Part shown: positions 47,801-58,037 of the stretch, piece after piece
Numbering within the stretch: position 1 is the first letter of the stretch
How the letters are laid out: the number at the start of each line of letters is the position of its first letter
Assembly: GCA_016709545.1 (NCBI GenBank)
Contig: JADJMO010000047.1
Span: 1-64,000 of the forward strand
Direction: 5' to 3'
Origin: Myxococcales bacterium
GTDB taxonomy: Bacteria; Myxococcota_A; Polyangia; Polyangiales; JADJMO01
DNA length: 64,000 bases
Made by a program: the position numbers and the translations under genes
The notes under the pieces: model-generated
What the model was told of the DNA's origin: nothing
Seen by the model: only the letters and a program-made list of their open reading frames with translations
Databases searched by the model: none

Positions 47801-48129
47801 CCGAGTGCGCGGCCGGCAACGTGTGTCGCTCGGGCGCGTGCGTGCCCAACGCGGCCAAGTGTTCCACCGACGGCCTCGTGTCGATCGTGGACGGCGTCGA
47901 GCACCCCTGCGCGCCGTACCGCTGCCGCGGCGACGGCACGTGCGGGACGCTGTGCTCCACGAGCGCCGAGTGTGCGCCGGGCAGCGCCTGCGATCCGAGC
48001 AGCAAGTGCGTGCCCATCGGCGGCGACGCCGGCGCCGATGGTGGCTGCTCGCACGGGGCCCGCGGCCCGAGCGCGCTCGCCGGGTTCGCGCTCGCCCTCG
48101 CCCTCGCAGGCCGCCGCCGCCGGCGCTGA
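44872..48129 (+). CDS. Kelch-repeat Cys-rich surface protein with MYXO-CTERM-like tail
   Basis: This 1085-residue protein has a lipobox LLAGC (Cys18) and an N-terminal beta domain (about 40-230). Kelch-type repeats follow (about 235-550; GGTDGTFTFSTAEIFDP, GGYGGEAKSETFDP), forming a propeller. A Cys-rich stalk (about 550-1050) repeats DGVCCN/DGVCCG and CxACDxxGxxGTC units. The tail GGCSHGARG, hydrophobic stretch and RRRRR fits MYXO-CTERM sorting. Having both a lipid anchor and a C-terminal sorting tag is unusual. It lies just downstream of the FHA activator and may be its target. A CGGAGGGGG Shine-Dalgarno precedes the ATG. Confidence 0.85.
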   Translation: MLRRLAPCLLAPSLLAGCRAEPPKVDPAPDTAREIVSAVAAIPEVRAHLSAASLERTGAGFRNVPTAGIGGFRPAGENALRVTVPTTAEAPTRIAHAGDPDFWIELAPVGVGPRAPSVTSGAVVFARAAAQVDVVHVLEAHRYEELRRVHDPAAGPSRWLVRRGPGVASVKIEEGLVRAFSADGHVRLETEAAFAVDAHGARVALTPQLEGDALSLSLPPGLSFPVTVDPAWKTVAPMSAKRRAPHVATLADGRVLVAGGTDGTFTFSTAEIFDPATGLWTSTGSMKLARWFGSATRLKSGLVLVAGGYGGEAKSETFDPATGAWTAAGDLPSPRAQQRAILHPTSGAVYLAGNVGGTDHMLAFDPTTRTWTTTSTTTFIHDHPGAIVLPSAGKVLVAAGSGSAAELWDIATNKWTTTGSMNATHRKPVMIPLPSGNVLCAGGDNAIVEVFDVAAKTWSPSGTLVVTRNTGFGAAPMADGRWLVTGGYDGISAAELLTPGMSSSSAPVTSMGALRFDHGTAPLGATGSSVLVAGGFSLGGPTSSAEVFQTMPNGQACTLAIDCASGLCVDGVCCNSACNGKPCQACDVAGSLGTCVDVPSGAPHASRSCGAYGLCSAGACVTTCTLPTDCSKGYTCTAGACVPRKANGVACGKDDDCTSGACTDGVCCNVACKGQCETCNATGSVGACKAVTGVPVGRPACSGVGVGGTCGQACDGVDGAKCNYPKPTTPCSANACATGIETHASFCDGGGKCLDVAKSCGAYTCDAASCKSKCTTKDDCAAGFYCAASACVPAADLGRECKSSTECSTGACTDGVCCGVAACDAGSSCANPGKKGVCSRSVGTSCKSAVECGSGYCVDGVCCGAACDGQCEACDVVGKVGTCFPVKGGPRGDRPKCADGAGDVCTAMSCDGAVDTTKCTAFAAATTECAPSSCTTGTATAASYCDGIGACRAAEPRSCAPYACGEKGCRTSCATDTECAAGNVCRSGACVPNAAKCSTDGLVSIVDGVEHPCAPYRCRGDGTCGTLCSTSAECAPGSACDPSSKCVPIGGDAGADGGCSHGARGPSALAGFALALALAGRRRRR

Positions 48130-48354
48130 GCCCGCCGACCGACGTTCACGGTCCGACGAGGAGCCCGCGCCGAGCGTGCCTCCCTCGGTGTCCGCGGCGC
48201 GGTGGAGCGACCGCGGTGGAGCGCGACCGCATCCTCGCCTGCACCTACAGCGCCATCGTACGGCGGCTGCTCGAGCGGAAGCCGTAGCCCCGACCGGGTC
48301 GACTCGACGGACCATTCCCTCGGCCGCAGCCGCAGGTATCTTCTGCGCGCCGTC

Positions 48355-50339
<1,985 letters not shown>

Positions 50340-50371
50340 ACGGGCCGGAACCGCTTGCGCCGAGGCTCGGC

Positions 50372-50385
50372 TAGAATGCTCTTCG
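50372..50385 (+). promoter_or_regulatory. -10-like element TAGAAT, leaderless start
   Basis: TAGAAT lies 8 nt before the ATG at 50386; no Shine-Dalgarno is seen. Confidence 0.5.
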
Positions 50386-53300
50386 ATGCGCCCGGGCGAC
50401 GTCATCGAGGGTCGCTTTCGCATCGAGCAGCTCGTGGCGCGCGGCGGCATGGGCGAGGTGGCCCGCGCCGTGGATCAACGCGACGGCAGGATCGTGGCCA
50501 TCAAGACGGTCCGGTTCGACCACGACGTGCTGCGGGCGCGCTTCCGCCGCGAGGCCGTGATCCTCGCGCGCGTGCGCCACGCCCGCGTCGTCGAGTACCT
50601 GGGTGAGGGTCGCTTCGGCGACCTCGACTACCTCGTCATGGCGTGGCTCGACGGCGAGGATCTCCGCACCCGGGCCACGCGGGCGCCGCTCGGGCTCCGC
50701 GACGCCCTCACCCTCGTGGCGCGCGTCGCCGAGGGCCTCGCGCACGTCCACGCGCTCGGGATCGTCCACCGTGACGTCAAGCCGAGCAACGTGTTCTTGC
50801 GGAGGGGAGACGTGCTCGATCCCATCCTCCTCGACTTCGGCGTGGCGCGCGACGAGGCGCTCTCCGAGTCCCTCACCGCGGTCGACGCGCTCGTCGGCAC
50901 GCCGCAGTTCATGGCGCCCGAGCAGGCCCGCGGCGAGCGCGTGAGCCCGGCGACCGACGTCTTCGCCCTCGGCTGCTTGCTCCACTACCTCATCGCAGGC
51001 TCCGCGCCCTTCGCGGCGGACGACCCGGTCGCCACGCTCGTCCGCCTCCTGTTCGAGGAGGCGCCGCTGCTCTCGACCCGGCGGAGCGGTGCGCCCGTGG
51101 CGCTCGACGAGCTGCTCGCGAGCGTGCTGGCCAAGGACCCTGCGCGCCGCCCCGGCGACGCGGCCCGGTTCGCCGAGGCGCTCGCGCAGCTGGTGGTCGA
51201 CGATCTGGCGCCCCCTTCCCACGGAGGCGTCGCCGACACCTCTGCCACTGCCGTCCCCCGGTTGCTCAGCGTCATCGTCGACAGCCACGACCGATTCGAC
51301 GACACGGTCGCCCCCGAGGAGGCCAGCGCGCTCGCGGCGCTCGAGCGGGACTTCTCGGCGCGCCGGGTACGGTCCGCCGAAGGGCGCGACCTCTACGTCG
51401 TGACCGGTGCACAGGTGGCGACCGATCTCGCCGAGCGCGCGGTGAGCTCGGCGCTCGCCATCGTCGCGTGGCGACGGGGCAGTCGCGCGGCCGTGTGCAC
51501 CGGGCTCGGCGATGCGCGGCTCGCCGCCCTCTCCGATCTGCTCGTGCGGGCGGACCGGCTCGCCGCCGTCGCCGCCGAGGGTGAGGTGCTCGTGGACGCA
51601 CCCACCGAGTCGCTCGTACGACGGCGGTTCGTGATCGAGCGAGACACGCGGGGTCCGCGCGTGCGCGGCGAACGAGCGCTCGACGACAGCCCGCGCGTGC
51701 TCGGGCGCGTGACGCCGTTCGTGGGCCGACGCCGGGAGCTCGCGTTGCTCCAGGGCATCGCGGATGACTGCGTCGACGAGCGGTCCCCACGGGTGGTGCT
51801 GTTGCTGGGCGAACCAGGCATCGGCAAGTCACGCGTGCGTTTCGAGCTCGTGGCGACGCTCGCGGCGTTCGAACGACACGTCGTGCGCGCCGACCCCGTC
51901 GGCGGACGACTCGCCATGGGCCTCGCGCGTCGCGTCGCGCGGAGCTTGCTGGAGCCCGCCCTCGGCGGAGGTGTCGAGGCCCTCGCGCGCTACCTGGACA
52001 GCCGTCGGGTAGAGGCGCCGCTGTCGACCGCCGAGGGTGTGCACGAGCTCCTCGGCCTCACCATCCCTCGACCGAGCGACGCGCTCGCGGCGGCGCGCCT
52101 CGAACCCCGCCTCGCGCGGGAGCTCCTCGAGCAGACGTTCCTGCGCTTGCTCGCGGGCTTCGCGACGACCCCGCTCGCGCTCGTGCTCGAGGACCTGCAA
52201 TGGAGCGACCACGCCTCGCTGCGCCTCCTCGATCGAGTGCTCGGCGAGACCGAGGCCGCGCTCCTCGTCCTCGGGATCGGGCGACCCGAGACCCAGGGCG
52301 CGTTTCCGGGCCTGTTCGAGAAGCGCGCCAAGACGGAGCTCCGCTTGCCACCGCTGTCGAGGGCCGCGATCCGCACCCTGCTCGAGGCGGTGCTCCCCGA
52401 GGTCGACGCCGTCATCCGCGAACGGATCGAGGAGCTCTCCGAAGGCAACGCGTTCTACCTCGAAGAGCTCGTTCGCGAGGCGGCCCAGGGAGGGGAGGTC
52501 GGTCGCAGCGAAGGCGTGCTCTCCATGGTGCAAGGGCGCATCGACGCGCTCGGGAGCGACGCGCACGCCACGGTCCTGCGCGCCGCGGTCATGGGGCCGG
52601 TGTTCCACAGGGGTGCACTCGAGGCGATGCTCCCGGCGAGCGCCGTCGCCGCGGGCCTCGCCGAGCTGCGCCGCTCCGAGCTCGCGGCGCCCCGCGCCAG
52701 CTCGCGCTTCTCGGACGACGAGGAGTGGATCGTGCGCAGCGAGCTGGTCACCGCCGCGGCCTATCGAACCCTCGCCGAGCCCGACCGTGTCCACGCCCAC
52801 GCCCGGGTCGGTCACTGGCTGGTCGCGGTCGGCGAGACCGAGCTCCTGGCCATCGCCGAGCACTTCGTGCGTGGCCGCGAGCCAGGGCCCGCCGTGCACT
52901 GGCTGACGGCGGCCGCCGAGCAGGCGCTGGACGCTCACGACCTCGACGGAGCGCTTCAACTCGTCGACCAGGCCGCGGCTCTGTGTCCGACGGAGCGCGA
53001 CGGCCTCTCGCTCGGGCTCCTCCGGATCGAGCTGCAGCGCCTGCGCGGCGACTTCGCCGCCGTGATGCACGCCGCCGAGGCCGTCGAGGCGCAGGCCTCG
53101 AAAGGGAGCGAGCCCTGGATCCACGCCGTGGCAGAGCAGGTCGCGAGCGCGCTGCGACTCGGCCGGAGGCACGACGCCGTCGAGGCCGTGCGCCGCTTGC
53201 CCACGAGCGGAGGCCCGGTCGGCGACGCCGCGATCCTCGCGGTCGCGCGGGCCGCCGCCGGCCTCGCGGCGGTCGGTGAGGGCACGCTCGCCGCGGCGCT

Positions 53301-54135
53301 GCTCGCCGACGTGGCGCCGAGCGAGACGGCGGTGGTGCGCGCCAGTCGGGCCGGCGTCGCCGCCCTCCTCGCGCTCACGGTCGACGGAGATCTGCGCGCC
53401 TACCGCGCGCGGTCGCTCGACGCGGTCGAGGCGTTCACCGCGGCGGCGGACCGGCGCGGCGCGTGCACCCAGCGGGTCAACGCGGGCTACGCGGCCATCC
53501 GCCTCGGCCGGATCACCGAAGCGCGCGCCCACCTCGAGCGAGCGGCCGAGGAGGCGCGAGGGCTCGGCCTCCACCACCTCGGGGCCGCAGCCATGCACAA
53601 CCTCGGCCTCGTACTCTTGCGCCTCGGGGACGTTCCCGGATCGATCGCGCTGCAGACGCGCGCGCTCACCACGCTGCTCGCCCAGGGCGATCTGCGGCTC
53701 GCCGAGGGCGCGCGGTGCTACCTCGCCGAAGCCATGCTCGCCGACGGACGTCTCGGAGAGGCGCTGCGCGAGGCCGAACGCGCGGCCACCGCGCTCGCCG
53801 ACGTTCCGACGATGCGCGCGGTCGCCGGGGTGACCCTGGCCAGGGCGGCCCGCCTGAACGGAGATCTCGCGCGGGCGAGCCTCGCGCTCGATGCCTGCCA
53901 CCCCGCCGGGTTGCCCGCCGACGCGCTGGCCTCTCACGTCGAGAGGGTGGAGCTCGCCGCGGCCATGGCCGACGAAGGCCGGCGGCGTCTCGCCCTCGCC
54001 GAGGCCAACGCCGTGCTCGCGACGGTGGTGGAGGGCTTCGCCGAGGAGGAGCTCGGCCACTTCTTCGACGGCGTGCCCGAGGCTCGCCTTCTGCGCGTCA
54101 CTCGGGCCCGTTATGCTGAAGGCGTCGATGACTGA
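50386..54135 (+). CDS. Ser/Thr kinase fused to AAA ATPase and TPR
   Basis: This 1249-residue protein has a canonical kinase domain (about 7-270; GGMGEV, VAIK, HRDVKPSN about 128, LDFGVA, GTPQFMAPE). A cyclase-like degenerate segment follows (about 285-430), then a STAND-like ATPase with Walker A GEPGIGKS (about 474) and Walker B-like LALVLEDLQW (about 600), and TPR repeats to the end (about 850-1230). This is the kinase-ATPase-TPR class common in myxobacteria, sensing via the TPR part. It overlaps the FHA activator start by 8 nt, so the two are coupled. The first residues are certain; only sequence before 50337 is doubtful. Confidence 0.88.
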   Translation: MRPGDVIEGRFRIEQLVARGGMGEVARAVDQRDGRIVAIKTVRFDHDVLRARFRREAVILARVRHARVVEYLGEGRFGDLDYLVMAWLDGEDLRTRATRAPLGLRDALTLVARVAEGLAHVHALGIVHRDVKPSNVFLRRGDVLDPILLDFGVARDEALSESLTAVDALVGTPQFMAPEQARGERVSPATDVFALGCLLHYLIAGSAPFAADDPVATLVRLLFEEAPLLSTRRSGAPVALDELLASVLAKDPARRPGDAARFAEALAQLVVDDLAPPSHGGVADTSATAVPRLLSVIVDSHDRFDDTVAPEEASALAALERDFSARRVRSAEGRDLYVVTGAQVATDLAERAVSSALAIVAWRRGSRAAVCTGLGDARLAALSDLLVRADRLAAVAAEGEVLVDAPTESLVRRRFVIERDTRGPRVRGERALDDSPRVLGRVTPFVGRRRELALLQGIADDCVDERSPRVVLLLGEPGIGKSRVRFELVATLAAFERHVVRADPVGGRLAMGLARRVARSLLEPALGGGVEALARYLDSRRVEAPLSTAEGVHELLGLTIPRPSDALAAARLEPRLARELLEQTFLRLLAGFATTPLALVLEDLQWSDHASLRLLDRVLGETEAALLVLGIGRPETQGAFPGLFEKRAKTELRLPPLSRAAIRTLLEAVLPEVDAVIRERIEELSEGNAFYLEELVREAAQGGEVGRSEGVLSMVQGRIDALGSDAHATVLRAAVMGPVFHRGALEAMLPASAVAAGLAELRRSELAAPRASSRFSDDEEWIVRSELVTAAAYRTLAEPDRVHAHARVGHWLVAVGETELLAIAEHFVRGREPGPAVHWLTAAAEQALDAHDLDGALQLVDQAAALCPTERDGLSLGLLRIELQRLRGDFAAVMHAAEAVEAQASKGSEPWIHAVAEQVASALRLGRRHDAVEAVRRLPTSGGPVGDAAILAVARAAAGLAAVGEGTLAAALLADVAPSETAVVRASRAGVAALLALTVDGDLRAYRARSLDAVEAFTAAADRRGACTQRVNAGYAAIRLGRITEARAHLERAAEEARGLGLHHLGAAAMHNLGLVLLRLGDVPGSIALQTRALTTLLAQGDLRLAEGARCYLAEAMLADGRLGEALREAERAATALADVPTMRAVAGVTLARAARLNGDLARASLALDACHPAGLPADALASHVERVELAAAMADEGRRRLALAEANAVLATVVEGFAEEELGHFFDGVPEARLLRVTRARYAEGVDD

Positions 54136-55477
54136 CGACCGCACGCGTACGCACGACCTGGCTCCGACCTCGTCCACGCTGCGCCTCATCGTCATCGACG
54201 CCGAACGGTCGCGGGTGATCGACCTCTCGCCGGGAGACTCGATCGTCGGTCGCGCCGAGCAGGCCGACGTACGGCTCGACGATGCCTCCGTGTCCAAGCA
54301 GCACGCGCGCCTGCGGGTCCGCCCCGACGGAGGCGTCAGCGTGGCGGACCTCGGCAGCCGCAACGGCACTCGCCTCGACGGGCGACCGCTGACGGAGGAG
54401 GCCGCCCTCGAGCCAGGGGAACCGCTCGAGATCGGGCGGAGCACGCTGGTGCTCCAGCGCGGAGACGGGGTCTTGCGCCGGCCGCCGCGCGCGGCCTCCA
54501 CCTTCGTCGACGTCCGGCGCGTGGCCCTCGGCGACGACACCCTCGTCATCGCGGACGACGCGACCGCGCGCGCCTACGCGCTGCTCGGTCGCCTCGCCGC
54601 CTCCACGCTGACCGTGTGCGTGCTCGGCGAGACGGGCACGGGCAAGGAGCTCGCGGCGCGCTTCCTCCACGAGCGGTCACCACGCGCGGCGGGCCCCTTC
54701 GTGTCGATCAACTGCGCGGCGGTCGCCGAGTCGCTGGCCGAGGCCGAGCTGTTCGGGCACGCCCGGGGGGCGTTCACGGGCGCCTCGTTGGCCCGCGCGG
54801 GGGTGATCGAGGCCGCCCACGGGGACGCTGTTCCTCGACGAGATCGGGGGAGCTCACGCCTCCCATCCAGGCCAAGCTCTTGCGCGCGCTCGAGACACGC
54901 ACGGTCGTTCGGGTCGGTGAGGTCGAGCCGCGACGGGTGGATCTGCGGCTCGTCTGCGCGACCCATCGCGACCTCGACGTGGAGGTGCGGGAGGGGCGGT
55001 TCCGAAAGGACCTTCGCTTCCCGCATCGCCGGCGCCCCCGTGCACCTCGCGGCTCTCCGCGAGCGCCCGCGAGAGCTGCGCGCCCTTGCGGCCCACTTCC
55101 TGGCCCGCGCCGCTGGTTCGCGCCCACTGTCGCTCTCCGACGAGGCCCTGACCGTGTTGCAGCGACACCCCTGGCCGGGCAACGTCCGCGAGCTACGCAA
55201 CGCGATGGAGTGGGTCGCCGCCACCTGCGAGGGCGCAGAGGTCGGCGTCGCCGACTTGCCCGAGAGCGTCCGGGAGCCTCACGGAGCTGTTGCGCCCTCC
55301 TCGCAGCAAGACGGCGCCTTTCGCGGGCTCGCCGACGAGGTCAAGGACCTCGAGCGACGCCGAATCGCCGAGGCGCTCGCCGCGACAGGAGGCAACAAGA
55401 CCCGCGCCGCTGCGATGCTGGCGATGCCCATCCGGACGCTCAGCGAGAAGGTGAAACAGTACGGTCTCGGCAAGTGA
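54128..55477 (+). CDS. FHA-domain sigma-54-dependent activator, three +1 indels
   Basis: The N-terminal FHA domain (about 20-115; SKQHARLRV, LGSRNGT), Walker A GETGTGKE (about 167), GAFTGA loop (about 217) and C-terminal Fis-type helix-turn-helix (GGNKTRAAAMLAMPIRTLSE) are in one frame. The middle is scrambled by extra bases at GGGG 54821-54824, GGGGG 54846-54850 and CCC 55020-55022. Removing one base from each restores GTLFLDEIGELTPP, LVCATHRDLD and RFRIAGAPVHL. The three shifts sum to a full codon, so the ends stay in frame. The corrected length is 448. ATG 54128 has GAAGG just upstream. It is the likely phospho-target partner of the overlapping kinase. Confidence 0.82.
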   Translation: MTDDRTRTHDLAPTSSTLRLIVIDAERSRVIDLSPGDSIVGRAEQADVRLDDASVSKQHARLRVRPDGGVSVADLGSRNGTRLDGRPLTEEAALEPGEPLEIGRSTLVLQRGDGVLRRPPRAASTFVDVRRVALGDDTLVIADDATARAYALLGRLAASTLTVCVLGETGTGKELAARFLHERSPRAAGPFVSINCAAVAESLAEAELFGHARGAFTGASLARAGVIEAAHGDAVPRRDRGSSRLPSRPSSCARSRHARSFGSVRSSRDGWICGSSARPIATSTWRCGRGGSERTFASRIAGAPVHLAALRERPRELRALAAHFLARAAGSRPLSLSDEALTVLQRHPWPGNVRELRNAMEWVAATCEGAEVGVADLPESVREPHGAVAPSSQQDGAFRGLADEVKDLERRRIAEALAATGGNKTRAAAMLAMPIRTLSEKVKQYGLGK

Positions 55478-55483
55478 CCGCGG

Positions 55484-55497
55484 TACCCTCCCCCGCG
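55484..55497 (+). promoter_or_regulatory. -10-like element TACCCT, leaderless start
   Basis: TACCCT lies 8 nt before the ATG at 55498 and 6 nt after the upstream stop; it may be an internal promoter. Confidence 0.35.
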
Positions 55498-56751
55498 ATG
55501 AGCGCGTACCGAGAGGGGCGGGAGCCGGTCCGTCACAAGCCGCTCGCGCTCCTCTGTGCCCAGTGCGCCCAGCGGCGCGTCGTCCGCAATGCCGACGACA
55601 CGTTCGTCTGCGAGCGGTGCGACCTCGAGCAGCCCGTGTTCGCCGTGACGCCGCTCCCCAGCGACCCCGTCGCCAAGGAGTGGCGCGGACTTCCCGAGGG
55701 CATGGCCAAGACCACCGTGGAGGACCTGACGGCGTTCGCCCGCGAGATGGGGATCACCGAGCCCGCCGCTTCGCTCACCGTCGCCTGCAACGGGCTGGGC
55801 GTAGTGGTCGAGGTCGCCACGTCGAGCGGGCACCCGGTCGGCGTCGATCTGCGCGTGAACGTCGCGGGCTTGCCGCCCGTGACGCTGCGGGTGGAGACCA
55901 AGGAGCACGTGGACGCCAAGCGGACCGGACTCACCGTGGAGGTGCAGACCGGAGACGCCGCGTTCGACGAGAGGGTCTTCGTCGAGTCCGCCGCCGCGCC
56001 CGAGGACCTCGCGCTCACCCTCGCCTCCCCCGCCGTTCGCCGGGCCATCGTCACCGTGCTCGATCACGTCGGCAGCGTCGAGCTCACCGAGCTCGGGATC
56101 GAGGTCGGCCTCCGTGGCGAGGGGGCCTGCGCGCCGGCGCGGCTGCGCGAGCTCGTCTTGGCGCTGCGCACGATCGCCGGCGCGCCACGGGTCCTCTCTC
56201 CCTCCACCGAGGAGACTCCACGGCGCGTGAACGTGGCCCGGGCCGTCCTCTTCTGCGTGGCGCCCATCGTCCTCGCGCCTCTGATCCACGCGCTGCACAG
56301 GTACGCGACGTTCAGCGTCCTCATCGGCGTCGTCGCCGCGGGCCTCGCGGGTCTCGTCTGGCTCGTGCTCCAGCCCCCGCTGCGCCGCCTGGTCGCCGGT
56401 CGGTCCCGGTCGCACCTCGACTTCGCGATGCTGCGCGGCGTGCTGCTGGGCGACCTGTTCGTGGCGGCCCTCGCGGCCCTCCTCCTCGTCAACGGCGCCG
56501 GCGACCGCTCCGCGCCGCGGCACGTGGAGCTCGTCGCCTACGAGGTCGGCTACGACAGCGAGGACCACCAGGCCATCGTCTACGCCATGGACGGGCCGGA
56601 GAAGCACAGCTTCTCCTTCGACGACCCGCAGCGACGCATCCACCTCCCCGCGACCGTCACCGCCACGTTCCGCCAGGGCCGGCTCGGCTTCCCCTGGCAG
56701 CAGGGCAACGCCGTCGTGCACTGGTCGAGCGACGACGCCAAAGGGAAGTAG
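55498..56751 (+). CDS. zinc-ribbon membrane protein
   Basis: This 417-residue protein starts with a zinc ribbon (CAQC and CERC, about 22-44). A soluble beta-rich domain (about 60-240) is followed by three membrane segments (about 245-265, 270-290 and 312-332) and a C-terminal soluble region that may be a second beta domain (about 340-417). It could link a cytoplasmic metal-binding head to a membrane sensor. It lies 20 nt after the FHA activator. I do not recognise the family. Confidence 0.68.
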   Translation: MSAYREGREPVRHKPLALLCAQCAQRRVVRNADDTFVCERCDLEQPVFAVTPLPSDPVAKEWRGLPEGMAKTTVEDLTAFAREMGITEPAASLTVACNGLGVVVEVATSSGHPVGVDLRVNVAGLPPVTLRVETKEHVDAKRTGLTVEVQTGDAAFDERVFVESAAAPEDLALTLASPAVRRAIVTVLDHVGSVELTELGIEVGLRGEGACAPARLRELVLALRTIAGAPRVLSPSTEETPRRVNVARAVLFCVAPIVLAPLIHALHRYATFSVLIGVVAAGLAGLVWLVLQPPLRRLVAGRSRSHLDFAMLRGVLLGDLFVAALAALLLVNGAGDRSAPRHVELVAYEVGYDSEDHQAIVYAMDGPEKHSFSFDDPQRRIHLPATVTATFRQGRLGFPWQQGNAVVHWSSDDAKGK

Positions 56752-56805
56752 TCGATTGTCGAATCGACGTTGCTCGAGGTCGAGGGCGACCCCAACGTGG
56801 CGGTC

Positions 56806-57912
56806 ATGGAACCAACGACTGCACACGTGGAGAGCCGCGCCAGCGTGAAGGAAGGCCTCGAGGGCGTCGTCGTCGCGGCGACGCGCCTGTCCGACGTCGA
56901 CGGCGAGCGTGGCCGCCTGATCGTCGCCGGGCACGACGTCGAGGCGCTCGCGGGGCGCATCACCTTCGAGGACGTCGTCGCCTTGCTCGACACCGGGCAC
57001 CTGCCCGGCGCCGCGGAGCGCGCCACCCTCGTGGGAGCGCTCGGCAGAGCCCGCGTGCGCGCCGCCGAACGTCTCGCGGACGTCCTCCCTGCCCTCGCGC
57101 GCGCCGACGCGATGGACGCCCTTCGGGGGGCCACCGCGCAGCTCGCCACCGACGATCCGATCGAGGTCCTCGCGGGCGTGTCCGTGTTCGCGGCCGCGTG
57201 GGCGCGCGTCGCGGCGGGCAAGGCGCCCGTGGCCCCCGATCCCCAGCTGAGCCAGGCCGCCGACTACTTGCGCATGGTCACCGGCGAGGCGCCCGACGCC
57301 GCGCGCACGGCCGCGCTCGACGCGTACCTCGTCACCGTCGCCGACCACGGCATGAACGCCTCGACGTTCACTGCGCGGGTCGTCGCCTCCACCGGGTCCG
57401 ACCTCGTCTCGTCGGTCGTCGCCGCGCTCGGCGCGCTCAAGGGCCCGCTGCACGGCGGAGCCCCCGGCCCCGTCCTCGCGATGCTCGACGCGATCGGCGC
57501 GCCCGATCGGGCCCCGGCGTGGCTCGAGGCCGAGCTCGCGAGCGGCCGACGCATCATGGGCATGGGCCACCGCATCTACCGCGTGCGCGACCCGCGCGCC
57601 GCCGTCCTCGAGAAGGCCACCCTCGCGCTCGAGGCAGCGGGCATCACCACCGGCCGCCTCGCGCTCGCGCGCGCCGTCGAACGGGCGGCGGAGGGCGTGC
57701 TGCGGGTGCGTCACCCGAACCGGCCCCTGCACGCCAACGTCGAGTTCTACACCGCCGTACTCCTCGACACGGTGGGGCTGCCGCGCGAGCTCTTCACCGC
57801 CACGTTCGCCGTCGGTCGCACCGCGGGGTGGTGCGCCCACGTCGCCGAGCAGCGCAAGAACGGGCGGCTGATCCGCCCCGCCTCGCTCTACGTGGGCGAG
57901 GTGCCGGCCTGA
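56806..57912 (+). CDS. citrate synthase, CitA-like
   Basis: This 368-residue enzyme condenses acetyl-CoA and oxaloacetate. The His ligands are in GPLHGGAP and GMGHRIYR. The position of the catalytic Asp of typical citrate synthases (NVDFYS in E. coli GltA) is Glu here (ANVEFYT), as in the CitA/actinobacterial-type subfamily. The C-terminus GRTAGWCAHVAEQ and RPASLYVG fits that subfamily. I chose ATG 56806; a TTG at 56770 would add 12 residues that do not resemble the family. It may handle acetyl-CoA from PHB breakdown by the next gene (inference). Confidence 0.88.
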   Translation: MEPTTAHVESRASVKEGLEGVVVAATRLSDVDGERGRLIVAGHDVEALAGRITFEDVVALLDTGHLPGAAERATLVGALGRARVRAAERLADVLPALARADAMDALRGATAQLATDDPIEVLAGVSVFAAAWARVAAGKAPVAPDPQLSQAADYLRMVTGEAPDAARTAALDAYLVTVADHGMNASTFTARVVASTGSDLVSSVVAALGALKGPLHGGAPGPVLAMLDAIGAPDRAPAWLEAELASGRRIMGMGHRIYRVRDPRAAVLEKATLALEAAGITTGRLALARAVERAAEGVLRVRHPNRPLHANVEFYTAVLLDTVGLPRELFTATFAVGRTAGWCAHVAEQRKNGRLIRPASLYVGEVPA

Positions 57913-57955
57913 CGCGTCCGCAACACGGACCGGGCCGATCTCATCGCATCGGGAT

Positions 57956-58015
57956 GTTGCGTCGCAACGGCGCCACCCCAACAAACACGCACGCGCGATT
58001 GTGCAGTGCAACAAT
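57956..58015. promoter_or_regulatory. palindromes GTTGCGTCGCAAC and ATTGTGCAGTGCAACAAT before phaZ
   Basis: GTTGCG-T-CGCAAC (57956-57968) is a perfect palindrome. ATTGTGCAGTGCAACAAT (57998-58015) has ATTGT/ACAAT arms around GCAGTGCA and ends 7 nt before the TAGGGT hexamer. TGC/GCA palindromes are typical of PhaR-type regulators of polyhydroxybutyrate genes, so the second site may be such an operator (inference). Confidence 0.45.
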
Positions 58016-58037
58016 CCGCGCTAGGGTCGGGAGACCG

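Noticed and set aside
48216..48287. 23-residue open frame in the gap 48130-48354
   Set aside because: No ribosome site or conserved feature; the 225-base gap otherwise shows only the TATCTT hexamer upstream of 48355.
56770..56805. TTG start for citrate synthase
   Set aside because: The extra 12 residues have no family resemblance, and an ATG at 56806 fits better.
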